A DNA stretch of 62,909 bases from Candidatus Halobeggiatoa sp. HSG11 (GTDB lineage Bacteria; Pseudomonadota; Gammaproteobacteria; Beggiatoales; Beggiatoaceae): assembly GCA_030378105.1 (NCBI GenBank), contig JAUCGL010000007.1, positions 1 through 62,909 of the forward strand. The letters run 5' to 3'. This document shows positions 55,036 to 62,909 of the stretch, one piece after another. Position numbers and translations under genes: made by a program. Below the pieces are notes generated by a model, which was given only the letters and a program-made list of their open reading frames with translations, was not told the DNA's origin and ran no database searches. The stretch's first letter is position 1. The number at the start of each line of letters is the position of its first letter.

Positions 55036-56271
55036 TTAAATTGGTAAATAAATACTAAAAGCACTCCCTTTGCCAAGTTCACTATTAACTATAATTTCGC
55101 CTCCCATCATCTCAGCAAAATGTTTAGTGATAGAAAGTCCTAAACCAGTTCCACCATAACGCTTAGTTATAGAAGATTCTGCTTGGGAAAACGAATTAAA
55201 TAATTTACCTTGTTGTTCATCAGTCATACCAATCCCATTATCAATAATACAAAAAACAATCTGCTCCATATTAGCAATTTGTTGATGTTCTACTTTAAAA
55301 GTGATAATACCATTTTTCGTAAATTTAGAAGCATTGCTCATTAAATTAAGTAACATTTGCCGTAATTTGGTAACATCAGTTTGTATATCTCCCAAATTAT
55401 TACAACATTCAAGTTGTAAAACATTACAATTTTTTTCAATCAATGGCTGAATAGTACTGGCAATTTCTTCAATAAATTCTGCAACATCAACTGATTCTAT
55501 AAATAATTCCATTTTGCCAGCTTCAATCTTAGACAAATCCAATACATCATTAATTAATTTCAATAAATGTTGTCCAGCTGAATTAATTTTTTGTAGATCA
55601 GATACGCAGTTTTCTTCTCCTAAATCTTCGGCTTCCTCTCGCAATAATTCACTATATCCAATAATTGCATTAAGAGGAGTTCGTAACTCATGGCTCATAT
55701 TTGCAAGAAACTTACTTTTTGCTAAATTGGCATCTTCAGCAGTTTTTTTGGCATATTGTAAATCATTTTCTATCTTTTTACGTTCTATAATTTCTATGGT
55801 AAGCATCTGATTAGTTTTAAGTAATTCTATAGTACGATCATTTACTTTTGTTTCCAACTCTTGTTTATGTTGACAGTCTTGTTCAATAAAGCGTAAGTAA
55901 GATTTAATTCTGCTAATTAATTGTGGAGTATCAATTGGTTTGGTTAGATAATCAGCAGCACCAACAGAAAATCCTTTTTGACGAAATTCTTCGCTTTTAT
56001 AAGCAGCGGTCAAAAAAACTATTGGTATATGATGATTTTTTTTACGAGAACGAATAGCTTTTGCAGTTTCAAAGCCATCCATTGTGGGCATTTGAATATC
56101 AAGAATAATCAAATCTATTTTAGTTTCTAATAATAACTCTAAGGCAGCCATTCCAGACTGTACTGCTAAAATATTAGCATCAATATATTCTTTAATTATA
56201 GTTTGCAACGTAAATAAATTATTTTTATTATCGTCGACAATTAGGATGTTAAATATGTTATGTTGTGACAT
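55036..56271 (-). CDS. Response-regulator/histidine-kinase hybrid (REC-HisKA-HATPase)
   Basis: 411 aa cytoplasmic. An N-terminal receiver has phospho-acceptor Asp58 (LIILDIQMP), followed by a coiled coil, HisKA with intact His194 ([20 protein letters not shown]) and an HATPase with [20 protein letters not shown] and [10 protein letters not shown]. No sensor or membrane part, so input arrives through phosphorylation of the receiver. It is a close paralogue of the pseudokinase at 32489-34627, against which the missing His there is clear. Confidence 0.93.
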   Translation of the reverse strand: MSQHNIFNILIVDDNKNNLFTLQTIIKEYIDANILAVQSGMAALELLLETKIDLIILDIQMPTMDGFETAKAIRSRKKNHHIPIVFLTAAYKSEEFRQKGFSVGAADYLTKPIDTPQLISRIKSYLRFIEQDCQHKQELETKVNDRTIELLKTNQMLTIEIIERKKIENDLQYAKKTAEDANLAKSKFLANMSHELRTPLNAIIGYSELLREEAEDLGEENCVSDLQKINSAGQHLLKLINDVLDLSKIEAGKMELFIESVDVAEFIEEIASTIQPLIEKNCNVLQLECCNNLGDIQTDVTKLRQMLLNLMSNASKFTKNGIITFKVEHQQIANMEQIVFCIIDNGIGMTDEQQGKLFNSFSQAESSITKRYGGTGLGLSITKHFAEMMGGEIIVNSELGKGSAFSIYLPI

Positions 56272-56631
56272 AGCTTATTATATTTAATAAATATTCATAA
56301 GATTAGTTTATAAATAATTTTAACATATAATGCCTTTATCAAAAAATCGCTAATCCCTATAAATAAATGTGGTTTTTGTTAAATCAATATCTTATAGGTA
56401 TGGGAACAATCATTTAAAATATCCTATTTAAGTGATTAATGAGTTAAATCTATTTTCATATGTTGGGGTATAGAATCTGATTTTGTTGTATAAATACCAT
56501 CTTTGGTTATTTTATTCTTTGAGTTTTTTAGCAATTCTTAATTATGAATGCTTAATTCTTAATTAAAATCTATAAAAATATCAGATTCTTGCTTAATATA
56601 ACTGTGGTTTATCCAATTTTATCTGGACATA

Positions 56632-56829
56632 CGCTGCGAGACATGGAAAGGTGAAGCCGAAATTGAGTAGTTTGCGACTTGCTGTGAGGGTTCTTAAATT
56701 TGAAGAAATAGTTAATCGGAGCGGTATTTCTTGAAAGTTTGAACAAGATCACCGTTTACGTTATGGGGGAGTCAGTGGGATGGAGCTGCTTCAGTGCGGA
56801 ATCGCCCGATGAGACCGGACGTGTCGAGA
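56632..56829. repeat. Decayed ~200-bp non-coding element combining two dispersed motifs
   Basis: 56632-56693 repeats the GCTGCGAGACATGG motif seen at 36606, and 56767-56824 repeats the GTGCGGAATCGCCCGATGAG motif seen at 13576 and 52066. Here the two occur in order, ~75 bases apart, so they may be parts of one element. No coding frame. It lies within the ~760-base gap 56272-57029; the part before it (56272-56631) is AT-rich and unremarkable. Confidence 0.45.
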
Positions 56830-56965
56830 CACTGCCATTAAGTTAAGGACAACCATAAAGGATTGCCCACAAGATGATGATTTGTAGGGTTTATTTCTTG
56901 TGGTTACCCCAATTAATTTCCTTAACTTAATGGCCAGTGCTCCCTGCTTAACACAAATGGCAGTG
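56830..56965. repeat. CACTGCC MITE-like element (copy)
   Basis: CACTGCCATTAAGTTAAGGA at the left and AACACAAATGGCAGTG at the right, with an extra internal GGCCAGTG end at 56939, so it may be a duplicated or nested copy. It follows directly after the decayed element at 56632-56829 and precedes the ppdK 3' end. Confidence 0.6.
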
Positions 56966-57029
56966 AGGTTATACTTCCCTACCTCTATAGGTAACGATAT
57001 AAAAAGTTGGATAAAATCGTTTTTTTAAA

Positions 57030-59801
57030 CTACTCAGCTACATAACTGTCTTCCAACAACTTTGCTTGAGCAGCCGCTAAACGAGCAATAGGAACTCGTG
57101 GTGAGGAACAAGAAACATAATCTAAACCAACATAGTTACAAAAATGAATTGAACCCGGATGACCGCCTTGTTCACCACAAATACCAACTCGTAAGCCGGG
57201 ACGACTCTTGCGACCCCATTCCACTGTCATTTTCATCAACTGGCCAACACCTTCCACATCCAATACCTCAAATGGATTATCCTGTAAAATACCAGATTCA
57301 TTGTATAAAGGTAAGAATTTATTTTCAGCATCTTCCCGTGAGAATGAGAAGGTTGCTTGAGATAAATCATTAGTTCCAAATGAGAAAAATTCAGCTACTT
57401 TAGCAAGTTGACCAGCTCTCATGCAAGCTCGAACCACTTCGATCATAGTACCAAACTCAAATTTAAGTTCAATTCCATATTCTTGTTCAACTTCCTGCTT
57501 AGTCGTTTCAACTATCTCTTTAACTCGTTTTAATTCCTCGGAAGTAACAACTTGCGGAATCATTATTTCTGGATGGATAGGTATGCCTTCTTTCATACAT
57601 TCAGCAGTTGCTTCCAACACAGCCCGAATTTGCATGGTATAAATTTCTGGATAAGTGATTCCTAACCGTACACCACGATGTCCAAGCATAGGATTAACTT
57701 CATAAAGCTCTCGAACTTTTTGCAGCATCCTCTCTTTTTTGGTAATCACTTCATTAACCATCTCTTCACCCATTTCATCAAATGGTGATGGTAATGGAGT
57801 CGGTAAATCTGCTAGATTGTTCTGACTTAAACGAATGGAGCTTAATAGGTTAGCAACCCCTTTCACTGTGCCACGCAACTGTTTTAAGTTTTCCAACTCA
57901 TCAGTCAATTGCATTTCAGTTGGTAAAAATTCATGCAAAGGTGGGTCTAACAAACGAACAGTGACCGGGCGTGGAGCCATAGTTGTAAATACAGATTTAA
58001 AGTCAGAACGTTGAATTGGTAATAATTTATTCAATGCTACTTCACGAGCTTCTCTGTTATTGGCCAAAATCATCTCGACAACAATTGGCAGACGGTCAAC
58101 ATCATTAAACATCCGTTCAGTTCTACATAAACCAATGCCCATTGCACCATATTCGATAGCTTTTTCAGCAGCATCTGGAGTATCGGCATTAGCCATAACT
58201 TTCAAACGTGCAACTTCATCAGCCCAACCCAACAAAACTTTTAATTCTTCAGAAAATTCTGGCTCAATAGTAGCTATTTCACCTTCGTACACATTACCAT
58301 TACTACCATCAATGGTTATCACATCGCCTTCAGATAAAACTTTATCACCAATAACTGCCCGTCTTTCTTTAGTATCAACTGTGATACCTTCCGCACCAGC
58401 TACACAGGCTTTACCCATACCACGAGCAACAACCGCAGCGTGGGAAGTTTTACCACCACGACTAGTTAAGATACCTTGTGATTTAAAAAATCCATGAATA
58501 TCTTCTGGTTTAGTCTCTTCCCGTACCAGAATAACTTTTTCTCCAGCTTGACCTAATATTTCAGCCCGATCAGCATCAAAGATACATTTACCACAAGCTG
58601 CTCCCGGTGAAGCTGACAAACCTTGAGCAAGAGGTACTGCATTATTATTTGGGTCTAAGCGTGGGTGAAGTAATTGGTCCAAATCATCTGGATTCACTCG
58701 CAACAAAGCTTGGTTTCTGTCAATTAAACCTTCATTAACCATTTCTACTGAAGTGCGAACCATTCCAGCCGCATTCATTTTACCGTTACGGGTTTGCAAG
58801 CAATATAAAGTACCTTTTTCTATAGTATATTCATAATCTTGAACTTCATGATAATGATTTTCTAACTTATTGCGTAATTCGACTAACTCATTGTATAACC
58901 TTGGCATTTCTTGCTGCATTTCTTGCACAGGTTTCGGAGTGCGAATACCAGCAACCACATCTTCACCTTGAGCATTGACAAGATATTCACCATACATTTC
59001 ATTCTCGCCAGTACCCGGATTACGAGTGAAGCCAACTCCAGTAGCACAGTCATTGCCCATGTTACCAAATACCATTGATACCACATTAACCGCAGTACCG
59101 TTAGCCATTGCTTTGGTTATATTAAATTCACGCCGATAGTCAACAGCTCGTTTTCCAGACCAAGAACCAAACACAGCTTTTATTGCAATGTCTAACTGTT
59201 CATAAACATCTTCTGGAAATGGTTTGCCGGTTTGTTCACGGACAACTTGTAGGAATAACTCACTGATTTCTTTAAGTTCTGCTACGCCTAAATCAACATC
59301 TGCTTTGGCTCCAGAATTTTTCTTAATTGCTTCAAAATGTTCATCAAAATGTTCATCTTCAATATTCAGTGCAACTTTACCAAATAATTGGATAAAACGT
59401 CGATAAGCATCATAAGCAAAACGTTCGTCATTAGTTTGTTTGATTAAGCCATTTAAAGTTTGAGAGTTAAGTCCCAAATTTAAAATAGTGTCCATCATTC
59501 CCGGCATGGAGATTGAGGAACCAGAACGCACCGAAACTAATAGTGGATTATCAGCACCTCCAAATTGTTTACCACTATCAGTTTCAACTTCTTGCATGTG
59601 CTGTTTAACACCATCCATCAAGCCATCTGGCAAAGTACCTTGCTCAAGATATTGCAAACATGTTTCAGTGGTTATTACAAAACCCGGCGGTACATTAAGC
59701 CCAATTTGAGTCATTTCACATAAATTTGCACCCTTACCACCTAATAAAAGCTTATCTTTTCCATCCCCTTCTTTATAGGAATAAATATGTTTATCTGTCA
59801 T
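57030..59801 (-). CDS. ppdK: Pyruvate, phosphate dikinase (PpdK)
   Basis: 923 aa. Interconverts pyruvate + ATP + Pi and phosphoenolpyruvate + AMP + PPi; in bacteria it works in gluconeogenesis or PPi-linked glycolysis. An N-terminal ATP-grasp domain (LLGGKGANLCEMTQIGLNVP), the phospho-carrying His454 in TSRGGKTSHAAVVARGMGKA and a C-terminal PEP-binding barrel (FGTNDLSQATFSFSREDAE, GICGEQGGHPGSIHF) are present. Slightly longer than the usual ~880-910 aa. Divergent from glnA across ~525 bases. Confidence 0.97.
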   Translation of the reverse strand: MTDKHIYSYKEGDGKDKLLLGGKGANLCEMTQIGLNVPPGFVITTETCLQYLEQGTLPDGLMDGVKQHMQEVETDSGKQFGGADNPLLVSVRSGSSISMPGMMDTILNLGLNSQTLNGLIKQTNDERFAYDAYRRFIQLFGKVALNIEDEHFDEHFEAIKKNSGAKADVDLGVAELKEISELFLQVVREQTGKPFPEDVYEQLDIAIKAVFGSWSGKRAVDYRREFNITKAMANGTAVNVVSMVFGNMGNDCATGVGFTRNPGTGENEMYGEYLVNAQGEDVVAGIRTPKPVQEMQQEMPRLYNELVELRNKLENHYHEVQDYEYTIEKGTLYCLQTRNGKMNAAGMVRTSVEMVNEGLIDRNQALLRVNPDDLDQLLHPRLDPNNNAVPLAQGLSASPGAACGKCIFDADRAEILGQAGEKVILVREETKPEDIHGFFKSQGILTSRGGKTSHAAVVARGMGKACVAGAEGITVDTKERRAVIGDKVLSEGDVITIDGSNGNVYEGEIATIEPEFSEELKVLLGWADEVARLKVMANADTPDAAEKAIEYGAMGIGLCRTERMFNDVDRLPIVVEMILANNREAREVALNKLLPIQRSDFKSVFTTMAPRPVTVRLLDPPLHEFLPTEMQLTDELENLKQLRGTVKGVANLLSSIRLSQNNLADLPTPLPSPFDEMGEEMVNEVITKKERMLQKVRELYEVNPMLGHRGVRLGITYPEIYTMQIRAVLEATAECMKEGIPIHPEIMIPQVVTSEELKRVKEIVETTKQEVEQEYGIELKFEFGTMIEVVRACMRAGQLAKVAEFFSFGTNDLSQATFSFSREDAENKFLPLYNESGILQDNPFEVLDVEGVGQLMKMTVEWGRKSRPGLRVGICGEQGGHPGSIHFCNYVGLDYVSCSSPRVPIARLAAAQAKLLEDSYVAE

Positions 59802-60217
59802 TAAAAACTCCCGTAAAAATTTAATTTAAGTAGGTTACTGTATATTATCTGTTTATAATAACACAATCAAAATTATTCTTGATAAATTTATTTTAGTATA
59901 TAAAAATGATTTATTATGACTTATAACATAATATCTGTATTTCACAGTTAGCAATCAACAGAACAATATCCTGTCATTTAACAAATTAATTTGCATTTTT
60001 AATCCAAAAAGATTATATTAAATATATATTTACCATTATATATTCTAAATATAGTATATTGAAACAATTGATTATCTGAAATCTACCTATTTTCTTAATA
60101 ATGGTATTGTACTTTATTATTTGTATAAGTTATAAGCTCATATAAATAAAAATGTACTTCAATTTAAGCATCTTTCATATTCAAAAGTAGTGGCAGTTGT
60201 TTCGAGAAATTCACAAA

Positions 60218-60268
60218 GTAGTGACAATTTCAAAAAAAACTACTAAAAACCTACTAGGTTTAACAGTG
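60218..60268. repeat. GTAGTG...CAGTG palindromic element (copy 3)
   Basis: GTAGTGACAATTTCAAAAAA, then ACTACTAAAAACCTACTAGG and TTTAACAGTG. Resembles 7853 and 17630. It ends ~58 bases before the glnA start, so it lies in the glnA leader or promoter. The rest of the gap 59802-60217 is very AT-rich; I saw no convincing sigma-54 or NtrC site. Confidence 0.5.
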
Positions 60269-60326
60269 AAAGATGCCTCAATTTGTTATCCCAACTTTCC
60301 AATTAATTACAGGAGCAAAAAGTTAT

Positions 60327-61736
60327 ATGGCTGGTGAAAATGTATTAGATATGATCAAAGAACATAACGTTAGTTTTGTTGATTTACGTTTTACAGATAC
60401 TAAAGGTAAGGAACAACATGTAACTGTACGTGCTAATACTGTTGACGGTGATTTTTTTATTGACGGAAAAATGTTTGATGGTTCATCTATTGCTGGTTGG
60501 AAAGGTATTAATGAATCCGATATGATTTTGATGCCAGAACCTGATACAGCAGTTGTCGATCCATTTGCTGATGAAACAACTTTAAACTTGCGTTGTGATG
60601 TTATTGAACCTAATACTATGCAAGGTTATGAACGTGATCCGCGTTCTTTGGCAAAACGAGCCATAACTTATCTACAATCCACAGGTATTGCTGACACTGC
60701 TTATTTTGGCCCAGAGAATGAATTTTTTATCTTTGATGATGTACGTTGGGGATCGGATATAAGAGGTTCTTTCTGCAAAGTAGATTCAGAAGAAGCTGGT
60801 TGGAATTCAGAAAAATTATATAAAGATGGTAACTTAGGCCATCGTCCTTCTCTTAAAGGTGGTTATTTCCCAGTTCCACCAGTTGATTCTCAACACGATA
60901 TTCGCTCTTCCATGTGTTTATCTTTGGAAGAAATGGGAATTCCAGTTGAAGTTCATCACCATGAAGTTGCTACTGCTGGACAGGGTGAAATTGGAGTTGC
61001 TTTCAATACTTTAGTTAAAAAAGCTGATGAAGTCCAAATCCTTAAATATGTTGTGATGAATATTGCTTATAGCTATGGTAAATCAGCTACATTTATGCCA
61101 AAACCATTGGTTGGTGACAACGGTAATGGTATGCATGTCCACCAGTCTCTGTCTAAAGATGGTAACAATATATTTTCTGGTGATAAATATGGTAATCTGT
61201 CAGATGAAGCTTTATATTATATTGGTGGTATTATCAAACATGCTCAGGCTATCAATGCTTTCACTAATGCCAGTACCAATAGTTATAAGCGTTTAGTTCC
61301 CGGATTTGAAGCTCCAACTTTATTAGCTTACTCCGCTCGTAATCGTTCTGCTGCCATACGGATTCCTTATGTTTCTAATCCTAAAGCTCGCCGAATAGAA
61401 GTACGTTTCCCAGATTCTACTGGTAATCCTTACTTTGCTTTCAGTGCTATGTTAATGGCTGGTTTAGATGGAATTCAAAATAAAATTCATCCGGGTGAAG
61501 CGATGGATAAAGATTTGTATGACCTGCCGCCAGAAGAAGAAAAAAATATTCCAACCGTTTGTTCATCTTTAGAACAAGCTTTAGAAGCATTGGATAATGA
61601 CCGTGAATTTTTGGTGCAAGGTGGTGTATTTACAAAAGATGTTATTGATGCTTATATAGAATTGAAAATGGAAGAAGTAACTCGTTTGCGTATGACAACT
61701 CATCCAATTGAATTTGATATGTATTATAGTTTGTAA
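60327..61736 (+). CDS. glnA: Glutamine synthetase, type I (GlnA)
   Basis: 469 aa from the ATG at 60327 (AGGAGC upstream), the exact usual length; an ATG 18 codons earlier is not needed. Makes glutamine from glutamate, NH3 and ATP in a dodecamer. Seen: [26 protein letters not shown], the NGMHVHQSL substrate site, the flap region NRSAAIRIP, and the adenylylation Tyr398 in [10 protein letters not shown], so GlnE-type regulation is expected. Confidence 0.97.
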   Translation: MAGENVLDMIKEHNVSFVDLRFTDTKGKEQHVTVRANTVDGDFFIDGKMFDGSSIAGWKGINESDMILMPEPDTAVVDPFADETTLNLRCDVIEPNTMQGYERDPRSLAKRAITYLQSTGIADTAYFGPENEFFIFDDVRWGSDIRGSFCKVDSEEAGWNSEKLYKDGNLGHRPSLKGGYFPVPPVDSQHDIRSSMCLSLEEMGIPVEVHHHEVATAGQGEIGVAFNTLVKKADEVQILKYVVMNIAYSYGKSATFMPKPLVGDNGNGMHVHQSLSKDGNNIFSGDKYGNLSDEALYYIGGIIKHAQAINAFTNASTNSYKRLVPGFEAPTLLAYSARNRSAAIRIPYVSNPKARRIEVRFPDSTGNPYFAFSAMLMAGLDGIQNKIHPGEAMDKDLYDLPPEEEKNIPTVCSSLEQALEALDNDREFLVQGGVFTKDVIDAYIELKMEEVTRLRMTTHPIEFDMYYSL

Positions 61737-61788
61737 TAACTAACCTATTCTCAAGTTTTTTATAAATTATTAATTTCAAATAAAAGTT

Positions 61789-61880
61789 CTCGTTCCCAAT
61801 AGTTGGAAATATTTTTTGTAATACTCTTAAAATGGAATGTCTGAGTATTTTGAATGCGTTTCCAACGAAGATATTGGGAA
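61789..61880. repeat. CTCGTTCCCAA...TTGGGAA element (decayed copy)
   Basis: CTCGTTCCCAATAGTTGGAA at the left and TTTCCAACGAAGATATTGGG at the right. Related to 3369-3469. A solo IS-like end, AAATTTGGGGAA, follows at ~61910-61921, about 50 bases before the IS copy at 61966. Confidence 0.45.
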
Positions 61881-61965
61881 AGCCACGTTAATCATGAAAT
61901 CAATTCTAAATTTGGGGAAAAATATTACGATTTCTAATTTAACAATAAATTTTAATCAATTACTT

Positions 61966-62909
61966 AAAGGTTTCCCCAAATTATTTAATTAGCTCTCTGA
62001 TAGCCACCAAACAAAGGTTTATGAACTTAAGCATTTGCAAGTACCGATTTTAACTCATTTTTTATACGTTCTGCACCTCCAATCTGTGTCAACTTCTGAA
62101 GAATAGAAGCAATTTTTCTATTTTCAAGAACACCTGCAACAAATTGTTGTTTTTCTGAAAGTGATTTTGCACTATCTGAAACTCCAGGTGGACAAGCATT
62201 CATCAAAATATAGGCACAATAAACAAGGTAAACATGCGATTCAATCGAAGTAAAATGTTTTGCTGCAACATCTTCGAAGCCAAGATTCATTTATAACATG
62301 TTTGTGAAATATTTCGATTTTCCATCGAATTTTATATCCTCTCAAAATTTGCTCGGGAGTGGCAAATAGATTACTACAAACAATTACACTTGCATCAAAA
62401 ATAAGAAATATTTTCCAAGGAAGACCTTTTATACTTTTAATCATTTTTGCATAAACTTTTGCCTGTTTTTTTGATTACAGATTCATAACAGTATGGGCCG
62501 TAGTTTTGTTATTGTTCTTTAAAAATTTGCTGAATTGTGCCTTATTATAGCTTTTGAAAGCTCTGACACAAACGGTCAATGAATATTGCGAGTTTCAACC
62601 ATGATAGATAGAAGGAATCACAAGCAAACTGGGTGTTATTTTGTTTTTACATCAATGTTTTTAAGTATCCAATTCCTCAATTGATAAAATCTCATAGTTT
62701 GTTCCCTCTATTAGTTGTTCAAAAAGATAAGAAAATATCTTTTATTTTTGCATAAAAAAATACAGAAACAAGCTTTTACGTAAAAATTTATATCAAGTCT
62801 CAGCATTTGCAATTATAAATAAGCTAAATAAAATGGGTACTTATAGATGGAAAATTTCACAGCCTCTTATTTTCTGGTACAATAGAAGCTAGATTAAAAA
62901 TTTGGGGAA
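61966..62909 (-). mobile_element. Insertion sequence, degenerate copy (partial copy 2)
   Basis: The left end at ~61966-61990 (TTTCCCCAAATTATTTAATT) and the last bases of the window (AAAAATTTGGGGAA, whose inverse is TTCCCCAAATTTTT) are matching terminal inverted repeats, so the window stops essentially at the outer edge of this copy. About 940 bases, shorter than most IS4/IS701-like elements. The transposase is broken, so this copy is defective. It is in inverted orientation to the copy at 1-128. Confidence 0.75.
62027..62444 (-). pseudogene. Frameshifted IS transposase (DDE, IS4/IS701-like C-terminal part)
   Basis: Two overlapping frames together give GYKIRWKIEIFHKHVI joined to LGFEDVAAKHFTSIESHVYL and VYCAYILMNACPPG, ending in KSVLANA. 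Y..RW.IE..FHK, with the Glu of the DDE triad, followed by LGFEDVAAKHF identifies the C-terminal end of the catalytic domain. The frame change is near 62285-62300. Upstream to 62909 only scattered pieces remain (for example KAQFSKFLKNNN), without the first two catalytic Asp regions, so the gene is decayed. Confidence 0.75.

Noticed and set aside
56632-56829. Group II intron ribozyme remnant
   Set aside because: Considered because of the GC-rich structured look and the RT gene elsewhere, but I could not find a domain V-like stem with the AGC/AAAG features. Left as an unexplained repeat.
60181-60326. Sigma-54 promoter before glnA (TGGCAGTTGTTTCGA)
   Set aside because: The -24 GG is present, but the expected GC does not fall 10 bases later, and no NtrC-like palindrome was seen upstream.

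Overview
The window is strongly AT-rich and gene-dense, and encodes standard gammaproteobacterial housekeeping genes (uvrA, hemE, hemC, apbC/mrp, dcd, rseP, def, ppdK, glnA, a lone nuoF). Between the genes lie many short dispersed inverted repeats, alongside large numbers of signalling proteins, a PD-(D/E)XK Rpn-type nuclease and WD40/STAND proteins. My inference, from general resemblance only, is a large sulfur bacterium of the Thiotrichales (Beggiatoa/Thiomargarita-like). Both window ends lie inside copies of the same insertion sequence in opposite orientation, so the window may be a whole contig that broke at a repeat.

Layout. 1-1.4 kb is genomic debris: an IS end, a TonB-receptor fragment cut by that IS, a decayed IS701-like transposase and a MITE-like element. 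At 1.6-3.3 kb is a reverse transcriptase fused in frame to what looks like a secreted, C-terminally anchored protein. It is preceded by three phased palindromes and bracketed by two copies of the 3' end of the next gene. 3.5-6.5 kb holds a phosphodiesterase-TPR-sulfotransferase fusion with a small partner. 8-13.6 kb has uvrA and an outer-membrane protein/prenyltransferase/BASS-transporter operon. 13.8-17.3 kb is a zinc-type uptake operon without an ATPase gene, followed by a two-component system (17.8-19.8 kb). 20-31 kb holds small genes, hemE with a DUF368 transporter, apbC-dcd and a large chemoreceptor.

31-36.2 kb has rseP followed by two signalling proteins that have lost key catalytic residues: a histidine kinase without its phospho-accepting His, and a REC-REC-GGDEF protein without the first receiver Asp or the GGDEF motif. 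36.8-41.7 kb holds a coupled pair, a triple-TIR protein and an nSTAND-WD40 protein. 44.5-48.6 kb holds a tightly packed AAA ATPase (DUF3696)-TOPRIM-like-DUF262 cassette flanked by related hairpin repeats. These two loci and the RT fusion are the best candidates for undescribed defence or signalling systems. The rest comprises a VapBC pair with a truncated toxin, a lipoprotein/CUB-like coiled-coil pair, a CBS protein, a transglutaminase-like protein, gcvR-like-def, a REC-histidine kinase, and divergent ppdK and glnA.

At least six families of short inverted repeats occupy the intergenic spaces. One copy is nested inside another repeat with an 11-bp target-site duplication, so that family has been mobile. 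No rRNA, tRNA or CRISPR array was recognised by eye.
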